Assembly: GCA_016707205.1 (NCBI GenBank)
Contig: JADJHZ010000005.1
Location: forward strand, 1-64,000
DNA: 64,000 nucleotides
Source of the DNA: Haliscomenobacter sp.
Lineage (GTDB): Bacteria > Bacteroidota > Bacteroidia > Chitinophagales > Saprospiraceae
Direction of reading: 5' to 3'
A program made the translations under genes and the position numbers. The notes beneath the pieces were generated by a model, which worked only from the letters and a program-made list of their open reading frames with translations, did no database searches and had not been told where the DNA came from. Below, piece after piece: positions 43,957 through 54,400 of the stretch (the first letter of the stretch is position 1; each line of letters opens with the position of its first letter).

Positions 43957-44034
43957 TTAGACGTTGGAGGTTAGAGGTTAGACGTTAGAGGGATTCTAAC
44001 GTCTAACTTCTGAAGTCTAACGTCTAATCAATAT
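43957..44034. repeat. TTAGACG heptamer repeat with inverted copy
   Basis: Direct units (TTAGACGTTGGAGGTTAGAGGTTAGACG) and inverted units (CTAACGTCTAACTTCTGAAGTC) just after the OmpA-family stop codon, able to fold into a hairpin of about 30-nt arms. Confidence 0.85.
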
Positions 44035-45515
44035 CCGTCGGTTTTTCCGGTGGGTGGATCCATTTCCACATCCCCGGCGCCGGCCACGCGGAATTCCACG
44101 CGGCGGTTCATATAACTGGCATTGGTTGGAACGAGGCTTTCATTGGAGCCTTTCCACTGGAGGACAAAGCGGCCGCGGCCGATATTTTGAACGCTGACCA
44201 GGTGGTCAATGACTGCCTTTGCGCGGCCATAAGAAAGCTGATTATTGTAGGCTTCCGCCCCGGTAGCATCGGCATACCCGGTAACGACGAGGCGCATATT
44301 CGGGCTTGACCGGAGCGTACGGGCAATACTTGCCAGGTTGCCGTAGTCGGAGTATTTGACCGAGTAGCTGTCGGTGCCGAAGTGGATCATCGGCAGGAAC
44401 CATTCTGCTGCGGTGCTGCGGATATCATTTAAAGTCCCATTGGATTGCAGGGCTTCGTCGATAAGTTCTTTAACGCGCTCTTCCGTCACCCCGCCACGGG
44501 AGGTCGGGTTCACGACTACCCCTTCGCTGTTGACCCGCTCGTTTTCCGCAGGAGTATAGAACGGTTCACGGTCGAGGTAATCCGGAACGCCGTCGCGGTC
44601 GGAATCCAGGGTACGGCCTTTAGTATCGACCATTGCCCCGGCAGGCGTGCTAAGCTCTTGGTCCAGGGCATCGATCACGCCATCCTGGTCTGCGTCTTCC
44701 AGGGACACTTCGGGGCGGTTTTTAAGCGCTTCGATGTCGTTCATGACCGTCTCCAGTGGGTTGATCCAGTAAAGCGGTTCGCTTTGCGTAGCCGGGTTAC
44801 CCAGGTTGAAGTTGATGGTCAGGTTGGTGAAGGAAAGGATATCGCGAAAGATGGACTTTTCCTGGGTTTGCCCTTTGTCAAAGAGGATACCATCCAATTG
44901 ATCCGCGCTGCTTCCGAAGGTGGTGAACGCCTGTTGTTCGATCCCAATATTAATCCGGTTGTTTGCCCGCACCGTCAACCCTGCGCCCAAGGCGAGATGT
45001 GGCGTCAACCCGCTTTTAAAGGTTCCTTTCCGAACCGACTCGCTCTGAAATTCGACATTATAGGAATTTCCGCCCCCGCCAACCATCACGTATAAGTTGG
45101 TGGAGCGAACCGGTTTATTCCAATGGAGGCTGTTCAGGGAGAGGACTCCAAAAATAGTGCCAGATTTCCAATCCGTCTCGAATTCGCGGTCCAGCACTTG
45201 CTGGGCAGTTGTTTCATCCGCTCCTTTCAGTTTGGCCAGGAGGAAATCGCCCCGGAGCGAGAAAATATAATCCAGGGCCTTGCGCACGTGGATGCCGATT
45301 CCGTAGGAAGGAAGCGGTTTCACATCGCCCCCAAGCATAGACAAACCGCCGTTGATCCCGACTTCGAACATATTTTTTGGAGTTGGCGCACTGGAAGCCG
45401 CCTGTTTGGTCTTTTCTTTGGCGGGTTTTTCTTCGGGAGGCGTCCCTTGGGCAGAAAGAGAAGTTAAGCCTGCAAACAGGCAAAAGAGGCTTAGCAGCAG
45501 GAATCGTTTTGTCAT
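44028..45515 (-). CDS. OmpA-family outer-membrane protein
   Basis: A 495-residue protein; Met at 45515 (MTKRFLLLSLFCLFAGLTSLSAQ) is a better signal peptide than the longer frame from 45539. An N-terminal beta-rich region with FEVGINGGLSMLGGDVKPLPSYGIGIHVRKALDYIFSLRG looks like an eight-strand outer-membrane barrel. A calcium-binding thrombospondin type 3-like linker follows (DADQDGVIDALDQE, DSDRDGVPDYLDREP). The C-terminal OmpA/peptidoglycan-binding domain (MRLVVTGYADATGAEAYNNQLSYGRAKAVIDHL ... MNRRVEFRV) links it to the cell wall. A near-perfect promoter lies at 45649-45679. Confidence 0.92.
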   Translation of the reverse strand: MTKRFLLLSLFCLFAGLTSLSAQGTPPEEKPAKEKTKQAASSAPTPKNMFEVGINGGLSMLGGDVKPLPSYGIGIHVRKALDYIFSLRGDFLLAKLKGADETTAQQVLDREFETDWKSGTIFGVLSLNSLHWNKPVRSTNLYVMVGGGGNSYNVEFQSESVRKGTFKSGLTPHLALGAGLTVRANNRINIGIEQQAFTTFGSSADQLDGILFDKGQTQEKSIFRDILSFTNLTINFNLGNPATQSEPLYWINPLETVMNDIEALKNRPEVSLEDADQDGVIDALDQELSTPAGAMVDTKGRTLDSDRDGVPDYLDREPFYTPAENERVNSEGVVVNPTSRGGVTEERVKELIDEALQSNGTLNDIRSTAAEWFLPMIHFGTDSYSVKYSDYGNLASIARTLRSSPNMRLVVTGYADATGAEAYNNQLSYGRAKAVIDHLVSVQNIGRGRFVLQWKGSNESLVPTNASYMNRRVEFRVAGAGDVEMDPPTGKTDGY

Positions 45516-45553
45516 AGTTTTGGTATTATGAGTGAACATGATGGGATTATTTT

Positions 45554-45656
45554 ATAGACGTTGGAGGTTGGATGAAAATACAAGTTTAAAGAACCTTTGC
45601 CAACCCTTTTACTCTAAGGTCTGAGGTCTAAAGTCGGACGTCCAAAGTCAAAGATA
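45554..45656. repeat. TTAGACG/CTAAAGTC-type repeats upstream of the OmpA-family gene
   Basis: A short direct array near 45554-45574 (TAGACGTTGGAGGTTGGATG) and an inverted set at 45611-45652 (CTCTAAGGTCTGAGGTCTAAAGTCGGACGTCC). The second overlaps the promoter's -7 element region. Confidence 0.65.
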
Positions 45657-45679
45657 AATCAAAAAAGCAGGTTGGCAAA
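45649..45679 (-). promoter_or_regulatory. promoter of the OmpA-family gene (TTTG-N19-TATCTTTG)
   Basis: On the minus strand TTTG (45679-45676) and TATCTTTG (45656-45649) are separated by exactly 19 bases, a perfect match to the Bacteroidota housekeeping promoter. Transcription would start about 128 nt before the ATG at 45515. Confidence 0.75.
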
Positions 45680-45887
45680 CAAACTCTGCCTACGCGCCCG
45701 TTCAAATTTTACATTTTCTTCTTATTTATACTAAAAAAACAAAAAAAGTCACCTTTTTCGTGCCTCTAGCCCCCGATTTTCTGATTTTCTTTTCCTTTAG
45801 GAAGTACAATAGAAAAAGGAAAAGGTAATTTGCGGATCAAATACGCGCAGGAAAACCAGTCCCCTAAGCGCGAACAACCAAGACAGT

Positions 45888-46994
45888 ATGTTGGAAAATT
45901 GGCTAAGTCCTGTCCCCTTGGGCGATATCGTGGAGGAACCGCTTGCTACCTGGCATTTGGGAAGCCATCTTCGCATTTACACCGAGGCGGGATTGCCCAG
46001 CCTAAAAGGCGTCCGCATCGCGCTGGTGGGTATTGGGGAAAAGGATGCCAATGCGGCGCGAACGGCCCTGTATAGCCTGAGTTACCCATTCGAAGGGCTA
46101 AAAATTGCCGATCTGGGGAATATTCGCAAGAACAATTTATCCTTTATCATCCCGGCACTGGCGGAATTGATGGAAGCCCGGATTTTGCCCGTGCTCATCG
46201 GGAATGACCCGTATTTCGGGCTCTCGCTCTACAAAGCAGCCCAGCAGGTATTGAAACACATCAGCCTGGTGGTCGCAGATGAGCGTATCCGCTTCAGGCC
46301 CCAGGCCAAAGAGGCCCGGGATCATCTGCTGAATGAACTCATCCTGAACGAAGAATCCCAATTATTTCATCTTGGGGTAATTGGTTATCAAACCCACTAT
46401 ACCCCTCCGGAAGTGCTTCGGGAAATGGAGCGGCGCAATTTTGATATCGTCCGGCTTGGCTTTGCGAAAACCAATTTTTCCGAAGTCGAGCCCATTGTCC
46501 GAGATGGGGACTTGTGCTTTGTCAACCTTTCTGTGCTGAAAGAAGCCGATGCGCCGGGGCAAAGCTCCCCTTCTCCCAGCGGATTTATCCTGGAAGAAGC
46601 CTGCCAGGTTTGCCGCTATGCCGGGATGAGCGACAAACTCAAGGCCTTTGGCCTTTTCGGCTTCCGCTCGTCGATGGACCGGAAAACGCAAACCGCCCAG
46701 GCTGTTGCCCAAATGATCTGGTATTTTCTGGATGGGTTTCACCATCGGAAAGGCGATTTCCCGGCTTCCGTGGAAGGACTGGTTGAGTATGTTGTCGATT
46801 TAAAGCAACTTGACTATCAGCTCACGTTTTGGAAAAGCCAAAAAACAGGCCGGTGGTGGATACAGGTGCCGGTAAAAACGGCGCGCAAACACCAGCGGCA
46901 CCGGCTGATCCCTTGTTCTTACAACGACTACAAACAAGCCTGCCAGGACGAATTGCCGGAACGGCTGATTGCTGCGTTTAAACGGTTTATTTGA
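45888..46994 (+). CDS. arginase/formimidoylglutamase-fold protein lacking the metal-binding motifs
   Basis: A 368-residue cytoplasmic protein whose order of strands and motifs follows the ureohydrolase family. The two canonical Mn-ligand motifs are missing: the GGDHS position reads IGNDPYFG (104-111), the DAHxD position reads VVADERIRF (128-136) and the SxDxDxxDP position reads FVNLSVLKEADAP (211-223). So it is probably not a hydrolase. I recall similar 'formimidoylglutamase' annotations near gliding genes in Bacteroidota; that memory is unverified. Here it lies next to murF, gldJ, porP/sprF, porU and porV but on the opposite strand to murF. Its function is unknown. Confidence 0.7.
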   Translation: MLENWLSPVPLGDIVEEPLATWHLGSHLRIYTEAGLPSLKGVRIALVGIGEKDANAARTALYSLSYPFEGLKIADLGNIRKNNLSFIIPALAELMEARILPVLIGNDPYFGLSLYKAAQQVLKHISLVVADERIRFRPQAKEARDHLLNELILNEESQLFHLGVIGYQTHYTPPEVLREMERRNFDIVRLGFAKTNFSEVEPIVRDGDLCFVNLSVLKEADAPGQSSPSPSGFILEEACQVCRYAGMSDKLKAFGLFGFRSSMDRKTQTAQAVAQMIWYFLDGFHHRKGDFPASVEGLVEYVVDLKQLDYQLTFWKSQKTGRWWIQVPVKTARKHQRHRLIPCSYNDYKQACQDELPERLIAAFKRFI

Positions 46995-47002
46995 TCCCGG
47001 CG

Positions 47003-48316
47003 TTACTCCGCATCCAGGAGTTTTTCCAATTGCATTCCCCTGGAACCTTTAATCAGGAAATGCGTATTTTCCCAGGGTTGCGCCTGGAACCATGATCTCA
47101 GCGCCCGTACATCCGGGTAAAAAGGGATTTTCCGGGCCATAGCGAACGGTTCGAATTCCTTTCCTACCAAAATGACCTGGTCAAAGGCCAATTCCTTCGC
47201 CAGGGCTCCGATCCGGGCATGCTCTGCCGGCGCTTCCTCCCCTAATTCAAACATCGCCCCAAGAATCGCTACTTTTTGCTCCCCTTCCATAGAAGCAAAA
47301 TTCCGGAGCGCTCCTTCCATACTCGTCGGGTTGGCATTATAGGCATCCAACAGAATGGTATTGCTGTTCCATGGAATGATTTGAGACCGGTTCATTTGCG
47401 GAACGTACCCCTCAATAGCTGCTTTGATTTTTTGGGAAGGCGCCTTAAAGTACCTGCCAAGGGCAATGGCGGTCATGAGATTGCCCAGGTTGTACCTGCC
47501 GATCAGCCGGGATTGGACTTCGATAATCCGGCCTGTTTCGTCCAGGAAAGCCACCTTAAGAAAAGGTTGAGTAGAAAGCAGTTTGATCTCGATGGGGCGG
47601 TTTTCCTGCGAAGGGGTTTCGCTCAGCCCATAGAAAATGCGTTTGGTCACTTTGGAGGATAGTTCGGATAAAAAAGATTCCTCCTGGTTGACAAATGCCG
47701 TACCTTTCCGTTCCGCCAGGTAGCGATACAACTCCGATTTCCCTTTTTTCACTCCCTCCACTCCCCCAAACCCTTCGAGATGGGCTTTTCCGATATTGGT
47801 AATCAGCCCGTGGGTGGGTTCTGCAATCCGGCAGAGAGCGGCAATCTCTCCCTGGGCATTCGCCCCCATTTCGACGACCGCCACCTCGGTGTCCTCGCCC
47901 ATTGCCAGGAGAGTCAGGCAAACGCCAATATGATTGTTCAGATTGCCCTGGGTGAAATGTGTGACGTAGTGGGAGGCCAAAACGGAACCTACCAACTCTT
48001 TAGTCGTGGTTTTTCCATTGCTCCCGGTAATGCCGATCACCGGGATGTGAAATTGCCGCCGGTGATGCCTGGCCAGGTGCTGAAGGGAAACAAGCGCGTC
48101 TTCCACTAAAATAAAGGGTTGGCCGGGAACGACAACCGATGGGTCGTCCACTACCGCATAAGCAGCCCCTTCATTAAGAGCTGCAGCTGCAAAGCGGTTC
48201 CCGTCAAACCGGTCGCCGCGGAGGGCGAAGAAAATGGCGCCGGGGACAACCTTTCGGGAATCGGTACATACGCTCCCGCTTTGCTGGAACAACTCGTAAA
48301 GTTCATTCACATCCAT
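47003..48316 (-). CDS. murF: UDP-MurNAc-tripeptide--D-alanyl-D-alanine ligase
   Basis: A 437-residue Mur ligase that adds the final D-Ala-D-Ala to the peptidoglycan precursor in the cytoplasm. The ATP-binding motif GITGSNGKTTTK is at about 95-106 (start at 48316), followed by FTQGNLNNHIGVCLTLL and VVEMGANAQGEIAALCRIAEPTHGLITNIGKAHLEGFG, then DAYNANPTSMEGALRNFA, all MurF hallmarks. The longer frame from 48382 starts with an odd MLPDACLSFRCFFHAPNP segment; Met at 48316 (MDVNELYELF) fits the family. It follows gldJ on the minus strand but a strong terminator at 48399-48444 separates them. Confidence 0.92.
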   Translation of the reverse strand: MDVNELYELFQQSGSVCTDSRKVVPGAIFFALRGDRFDGNRFAAAALNEGAAYAVVDDPSVVVPGQPFILVEDALVSLQHLARHHRRQFHIPVIGITGSNGKTTTKELVGSVLASHYVTHFTQGNLNNHIGVCLTLLAMGEDTEVAVVEMGANAQGEIAALCRIAEPTHGLITNIGKAHLEGFGGVEGVKKGKSELYRYLAERKGTAFVNQEESFLSELSSKVTKRIFYGLSETPSQENRPIEIKLLSTQPFLKVAFLDETGRIIEVQSRLIGRYNLGNLMTAIALGRYFKAPSQKIKAAIEGYVPQMNRSQIIPWNSNTILLDAYNANPTSMEGALRNFASMEGEQKVAILGAMFELGEEAPAEHARIGALAKELAFDQVILVGKEFEPFAMARKIPFYPDVRALRSWFQAQPWENTHFLIKGSRGMQLEKLLDAE

Positions 48317-48398
48317 GATCAGATAAGATGGATTAGGTGCATGGAAAAAACAACGGAAAGATAAGCACGCATCCGGAAGCAAGGAAAATTCAGAACAG

Positions 48399-48444
48399 AA
48401 AAAAAGAAGGGGGCTGCCATGGTTGGCAGCCCCCTTCTTTTTTT
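48399..48444 (-). terminator. Rho-independent terminator after gldJ
   Basis: A 21-bp perfect stem (AAAAAAAGAAGGGGGCTGCCA / TGGCAGCCCCCTTCTTTTTTT) with a 4-base loop, 19 bp past the gldJ stop on the minus strand. Confidence 0.95.
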
Positions 48445-48462
48445 CCCGTCAAGGAGAACCGG

Positions 48463-49962
<1,500 letters not shown>

Positions 49963-50089
49963 CAGTGTCTGACTGTTTTTAAATTAGAAATGACCAAGTT
50001 ATTCCGGGCCAGGCAAGCTCCCCCGTATGATTTGGTATTGCCGGCTATTTATCCCTGGAGATCAACTATTGGGCAAAACGCAACGCCTG

Positions 50090-50097
50090 CAAAAATA
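50090..50097 (-). promoter_or_regulatory. candidate -7 box of gldJ
   Basis: On the minus strand TATTTTTG, an exact TAnnTTTG match, 128 nt upstream of the gldJ ATG. The -33 position reads ATTT at a 19-base spacing, a weak match. Confidence 0.4.
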
Positions 50098-50178
50098 GTA
50101 TTCTCCAAGTGTTAATAAATACGATCCTGTTTTTTTTATCCGTCGGGAGCGCTTTCCTCCCATTCTTCACTTTCTGTC

Positions 50179-51207
50179 TTAACGAAACATATTGAAGCAA
50201 TTATTGTAGCGGGAGGCTTTTTTACGCCGTTGGAAGGCACGGCTCTCGGCGAAGTTGATGGTCAGGGACACTTCGTGGGTTCCTCCTGTACGAATGGGGC
50301 CCAAAGAGGACATGGTCATGTCGTAGCTATAACCAAACCGCAATGGTCCTTCCCGAACTCCTACCAGCCCAATGAGCGCGTCCGGATTTCCTCCGCTATG
50401 CCGGTACCAAAGCCCTCCAAAGAACAAATTGTACCCCAGGTATGCGCCTGCATTGATCTGGGTGAAGTCCGCCTGCCGGATCAGCAGAAGGTTCGGGGAT
50501 ATAAACGCCGGGTATTTCAGGTTATTGCCCTGAGCAAACCCAATTTCCCAGCCTGCATGAAAGGAAAGGCGCATTGGCCGGCCGACCCGCAAATTGTCGT
50601 TTGCTTCCAGGAGGCTTTCGTCCGGCCGGTTTAGATGCCGCACAGATACGCCGGCGTATACCGACTGGCTGTGAAACAACAGGCCCGTTCCAAAATCCAC
50701 TGCATGGTTGCGCAGGCCCGAGGGGCGGTTCTCTTCGCTTGGCGTCGCGGGGGAACCCGGGCCGCCATACCCCTCGATGGGATCCACCTGATCGCCAAAC
50801 ACCAGCTTGTCCCAGTCTACCCGGGATTGCAACACGCCGCCTTCCACCCCGAATTTCAAAAAATAGGAATCGGAGATTTGCAGGTGGTAACTATAGACGA
50901 CGTTGAAGGCGAAGGTCCGGTATATACCGTTCCCTGCGTCATCGGCAAGTGCAGACACCCCAAATCCGCTTTGTAAAAAAGGAAGCGGCTGTTCAAAGCT
51001 CAGCGCATAGGTTCGGTACGCATTAGGCCATGCCGGCCATTGGTTCCGGTAATTCAACGTAATCCGGGGCGCTTCGGCCACGCCGGCAAACGCCGGATTG
51101 AGCTGCAGCGGCGCTGCGTAAAACTGGCTAAAAACCGGATCCTGACCCCAGGCCTTGATCAAAACCCAAACCAATAGCACGTATGCTAGGACCAGCTTTC
51201 TCCCCAT
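50179..51207 (-). CDS. PorP/SprF-family type IX secretion outer-membrane protein
   Basis: A 342-residue outer-membrane protein of the PorP/SprF family: signal MGRKLVLAYVLLVWVLIKAWG, then DPVFSQFYAAPLQLNPAFAGVAEAPRITLNYRNQWPA, the family opening QFYAAPLQLNPAFAG, and LGYNLFFGGLWYRHSGGNPDALIGLVG near the end. PorP/SprF proteins are linked to T9SS and to secretion or anchoring of large adhesins such as SprB. The gene lies on the minus strand directly opposite porU; the 224-bp divergent gap to porU contains no clear promoter. Confidence 0.92.
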   Translation of the reverse strand: MGRKLVLAYVLLVWVLIKAWGQDPVFSQFYAAPLQLNPAFAGVAEAPRITLNYRNQWPAWPNAYRTYALSFEQPLPFLQSGFGVSALADDAGNGIYRTFAFNVVYSYHLQISDSYFLKFGVEGGVLQSRVDWDKLVFGDQVDPIEGYGGPGSPATPSEENRPSGLRNHAVDFGTGLLFHSQSVYAGVSVRHLNRPDESLLEANDNLRVGRPMRLSFHAGWEIGFAQGNNLKYPAFISPNLLLIRQADFTQINAGAYLGYNLFFGGLWYRHSGGNPDALIGLVGVREGPLRFGYSYDMTMSSLGPIRTGGTHEVSLTINFAESRAFQRRKKASRYNNCFNMFR

Positions 51208-51431
51208 TGAACTCCCTTTTTAATTATTTTTATTCGCCAAAATGTCGCCTCCAAATCATGCCGGCTACAATGCCTGCTTAAGCCTTAACGTTTTAGGCTG
51301 GGATTCGTTTATCTTGTGTCCGCCCCGTTTCGGTGTCCGATCATGGCAAAACAGGTTCGGAAACCTGCCAGGTTTCTTCTGCCCTGGCCTGAAACGACCC
51401 CGGTTTATTATACGCCAAACGATTGAAAGGT

Positions 51432-54400
51432 ATGAAGAATTTTAATTCAACTCTGATCCTCCTTTTTTTATTCCGTCTTGCATCCGCCAATTCCCCGATT
51501 GTCCTGGCCGATTCTCTGATTTGGGATAAGGAACCCCGCTTGATCCCAACGGGCGGAGAAGCTTACCAACTCTGGCTTTTCCAGGGCGCGGTGCTGGATG
51601 AAACCTCCCCCTTCCAGGCCCTGGTGGTCAAAACGTTTCCGCTTCCAGGGCCCGGAGTTCTGAATATCCGGATCATCGCCCTGGATCAGGAATCGTTTCC
51701 AAAAAAAATGGCGCCGGGCGATGACGTACTCGGAGAAACCCTCCAATTTCAAACGGCGGTGGAAAAGGAGCGGGGGCAGTATTGGGGGAAAGTTCAATTT
51801 GTCCCTTTGCTACGCCAGGGAAACGCGTTCCAGCGCATTACGCGTTACCGTTTGGAAGCCGAATGGGTAAGCCAGCCGAAAATCGCTTCGCGCTCGGCCG
51901 AATTTGCCGAAGCCTCCCAACTTCGCGACGGAATACTTTATAAAATTGCCGTCCAGCAAGAGGGTATGCATAAAATAACCTATGAATTCCTGAAGAACGA
52001 ACTGAAGGTGGATATCGACCGGATCGATCCCAGGCAAATTAAATTACTCGGCAATCGGGCAGGCATGCTTCCCGAACTGCTTTCCGAACCCAAACCCGAC
52101 GACCTGCAGGAGATGCCGGTGTTCCTTTCCGGCGAAGCCGATGGGAAGTTCGATGGCGTGGATTTCCTTCTTTTTTACGCCGAAGGGCCGAACCGTTGGA
52201 CCTATAACGGAACCACCCGGAGATTCACCCAAACCAAAAACGTCTATTCTCAGCAGCAATTTTATTTCCTCAAGATCAGTTCGGGGCAGGGTAAACGCAT
52301 CGAAGAGCAAAACTCCCTTAACACTGCCGCCTACACGTCCACCTCTTTTGACGATTACGACCGACTGGAGGAAGACAAGGTCAACCTCCAGCACGAATGG
52401 CCCAAATCCAGGGGGTCGGGCAAACGGTGGTTCGGCGACCGCATGAAAAACGTGCGGGAATACAAGTATGGCAGCTATTTCAAGTTTCCGAATCTCATTC
52501 CGGAAAGCCCAGCCTACGTTAAATCGGAAATGGCCTTGCGCGCGCTTCAAAACTCCCGGTTTTCCCTGCTGCTTAATGGTACTTCGCTTACCTCAAGCCT
52601 GGCCGACCGGGTGGTGGAACTCGAAGGCGAGTTTGACAACATCCGCGACTATGCCAAAAACGCGCTCCTGAATGGAACCGTCAACCTGGCCTCCGACAAT
52701 GTAGAAGCGATCATCCGTTACCCCAACCCGGGGGGTGCGAATGACGGCAGCGAAGGCTGGGTAGATTATATTGAGTTGCAGGTAAGGCGCAAGCTGATTT
52801 TCACCGGCGACCAAATGGCCTTCCGGGACATCCAGACGACTACCTATTCCACTTCTACCTTTGAAGTTTCCGGCGCCGGAACGGATGTCGTTGTATGGGA
52901 AATCACCGACCCGCTTAACCCAAGGCTCCAAAAAACCGAACGTGCCGGAAACCTCCTCCGCTTTGGCGCCTCTACCGAGATTCTCCGGCAGTTTATCGCC
53001 TTTTCACCGGCCCGGCCCTTGCTGAGCCCCAAGGCGGTTGGAAAGATAGACAACCAAAATTTGCACGGATTTACCCGGGTGGACATGATCCTCTTGTACC
53101 CTTCCGAGCTAAAAGAAGAGGCGGCCCTGCTTGCCGAACACCGCAGAAAAGAAAGCGGCCTAACCGTCGAAATGGTAGACATCGGGCAGGTATACAACGA
53201 ATTCTCCTCTGGAAAAAAAGACCCTTCGGCCATTCGCAATTTTGCCCGAATGCTTTTCTTGCGCGATCCGGCATTCCGCTACCTGCTGCTTTTTGGCGAC
53301 GGCTCCTTTGATCCCAGAGACGTGTATGGGTATGGAAATGATTTCATCCCTACCTTCCAGAATGAGTCGTTCAACCCGCTATTCGCTTTTCCAACCGACG
53401 ACTATTACGCGCTCCTGGACCTCCCCTCTACTACCGACCCCCTGTCGGGCAGGCTTCAGATAGCCGTGGGGCGGCTTACTGTCAACACCAAAGAAGAAGC
53501 GGCCCAGGTGGTTCAAAAGATCATTCACTACGATACTTCCCCGGCTACGTTCTCCGATTGGCGCAACCGGGCCCTGTTTGTCGGCGACGACGAAGACGGC
53601 ATGCAGCACACCCAGGATGCCGACCTGATTGCCAACGACCTGCAGGGACGGTTTCCGGCGATCAACATCGACAAAACCTACCTGGACGCCTACGCCCAAA
53701 CGTCGACCACCGGCGGAAACCGAATACCTGCCGTGACCGAATCCATCAACGAAGCCATCTATAAAGGCGCCTTGATCGTGACCTACCTTGGCCATGGAGG
53801 ACCCTTTGGTTGGGCTCAGGAGCGCATCCTCAACATTCCGGATATTATCAACTGGAAAAACTACGACCAGCAGGCTTTATTTCTCACGGCTACCTGCTCG
53901 TTTACCAACTACGACGACCCCACGTTTACTTCCGCCGGGGAGGAGGCCCTTCTTAACGCCAAAGGAGGAGCGATGGCGCTGATGACCACTGTCCGCGCGG
54001 TTTTTGCCAATCAGAATGCCACCCTGACCCAAAAGTCGCTCGAGTTTTTGTTCAAAAAACAAAACGGCGCCTACCCTACCCTCGGAGAAGCTATGCAACT
54101 GGCCAAAAACAGCTCCTCCAGCATAGGGATTACGACCAATTCCCGGAAATTTGCCTTGATCGGCGATCCGGCCATGCGCCTGGCAATCCCGGAGTTTCGG
54201 GTTGCGACCACCGCGATCAATGGAAAACCTATTGGCGCCGGACAAAACGATACGCTCCGGGCGCTCCAGCAAGTGACCATACAAGGCCTGGTCACCGACC
54301 TGAACGGCAACCTGTTGGAAGATTTCAACGGAGTGCTTTATCCCAGCGTTTTCGATAAAGCCATCCAAACTAAAACCCTCGGCCAGGACGACGGAAGTTA

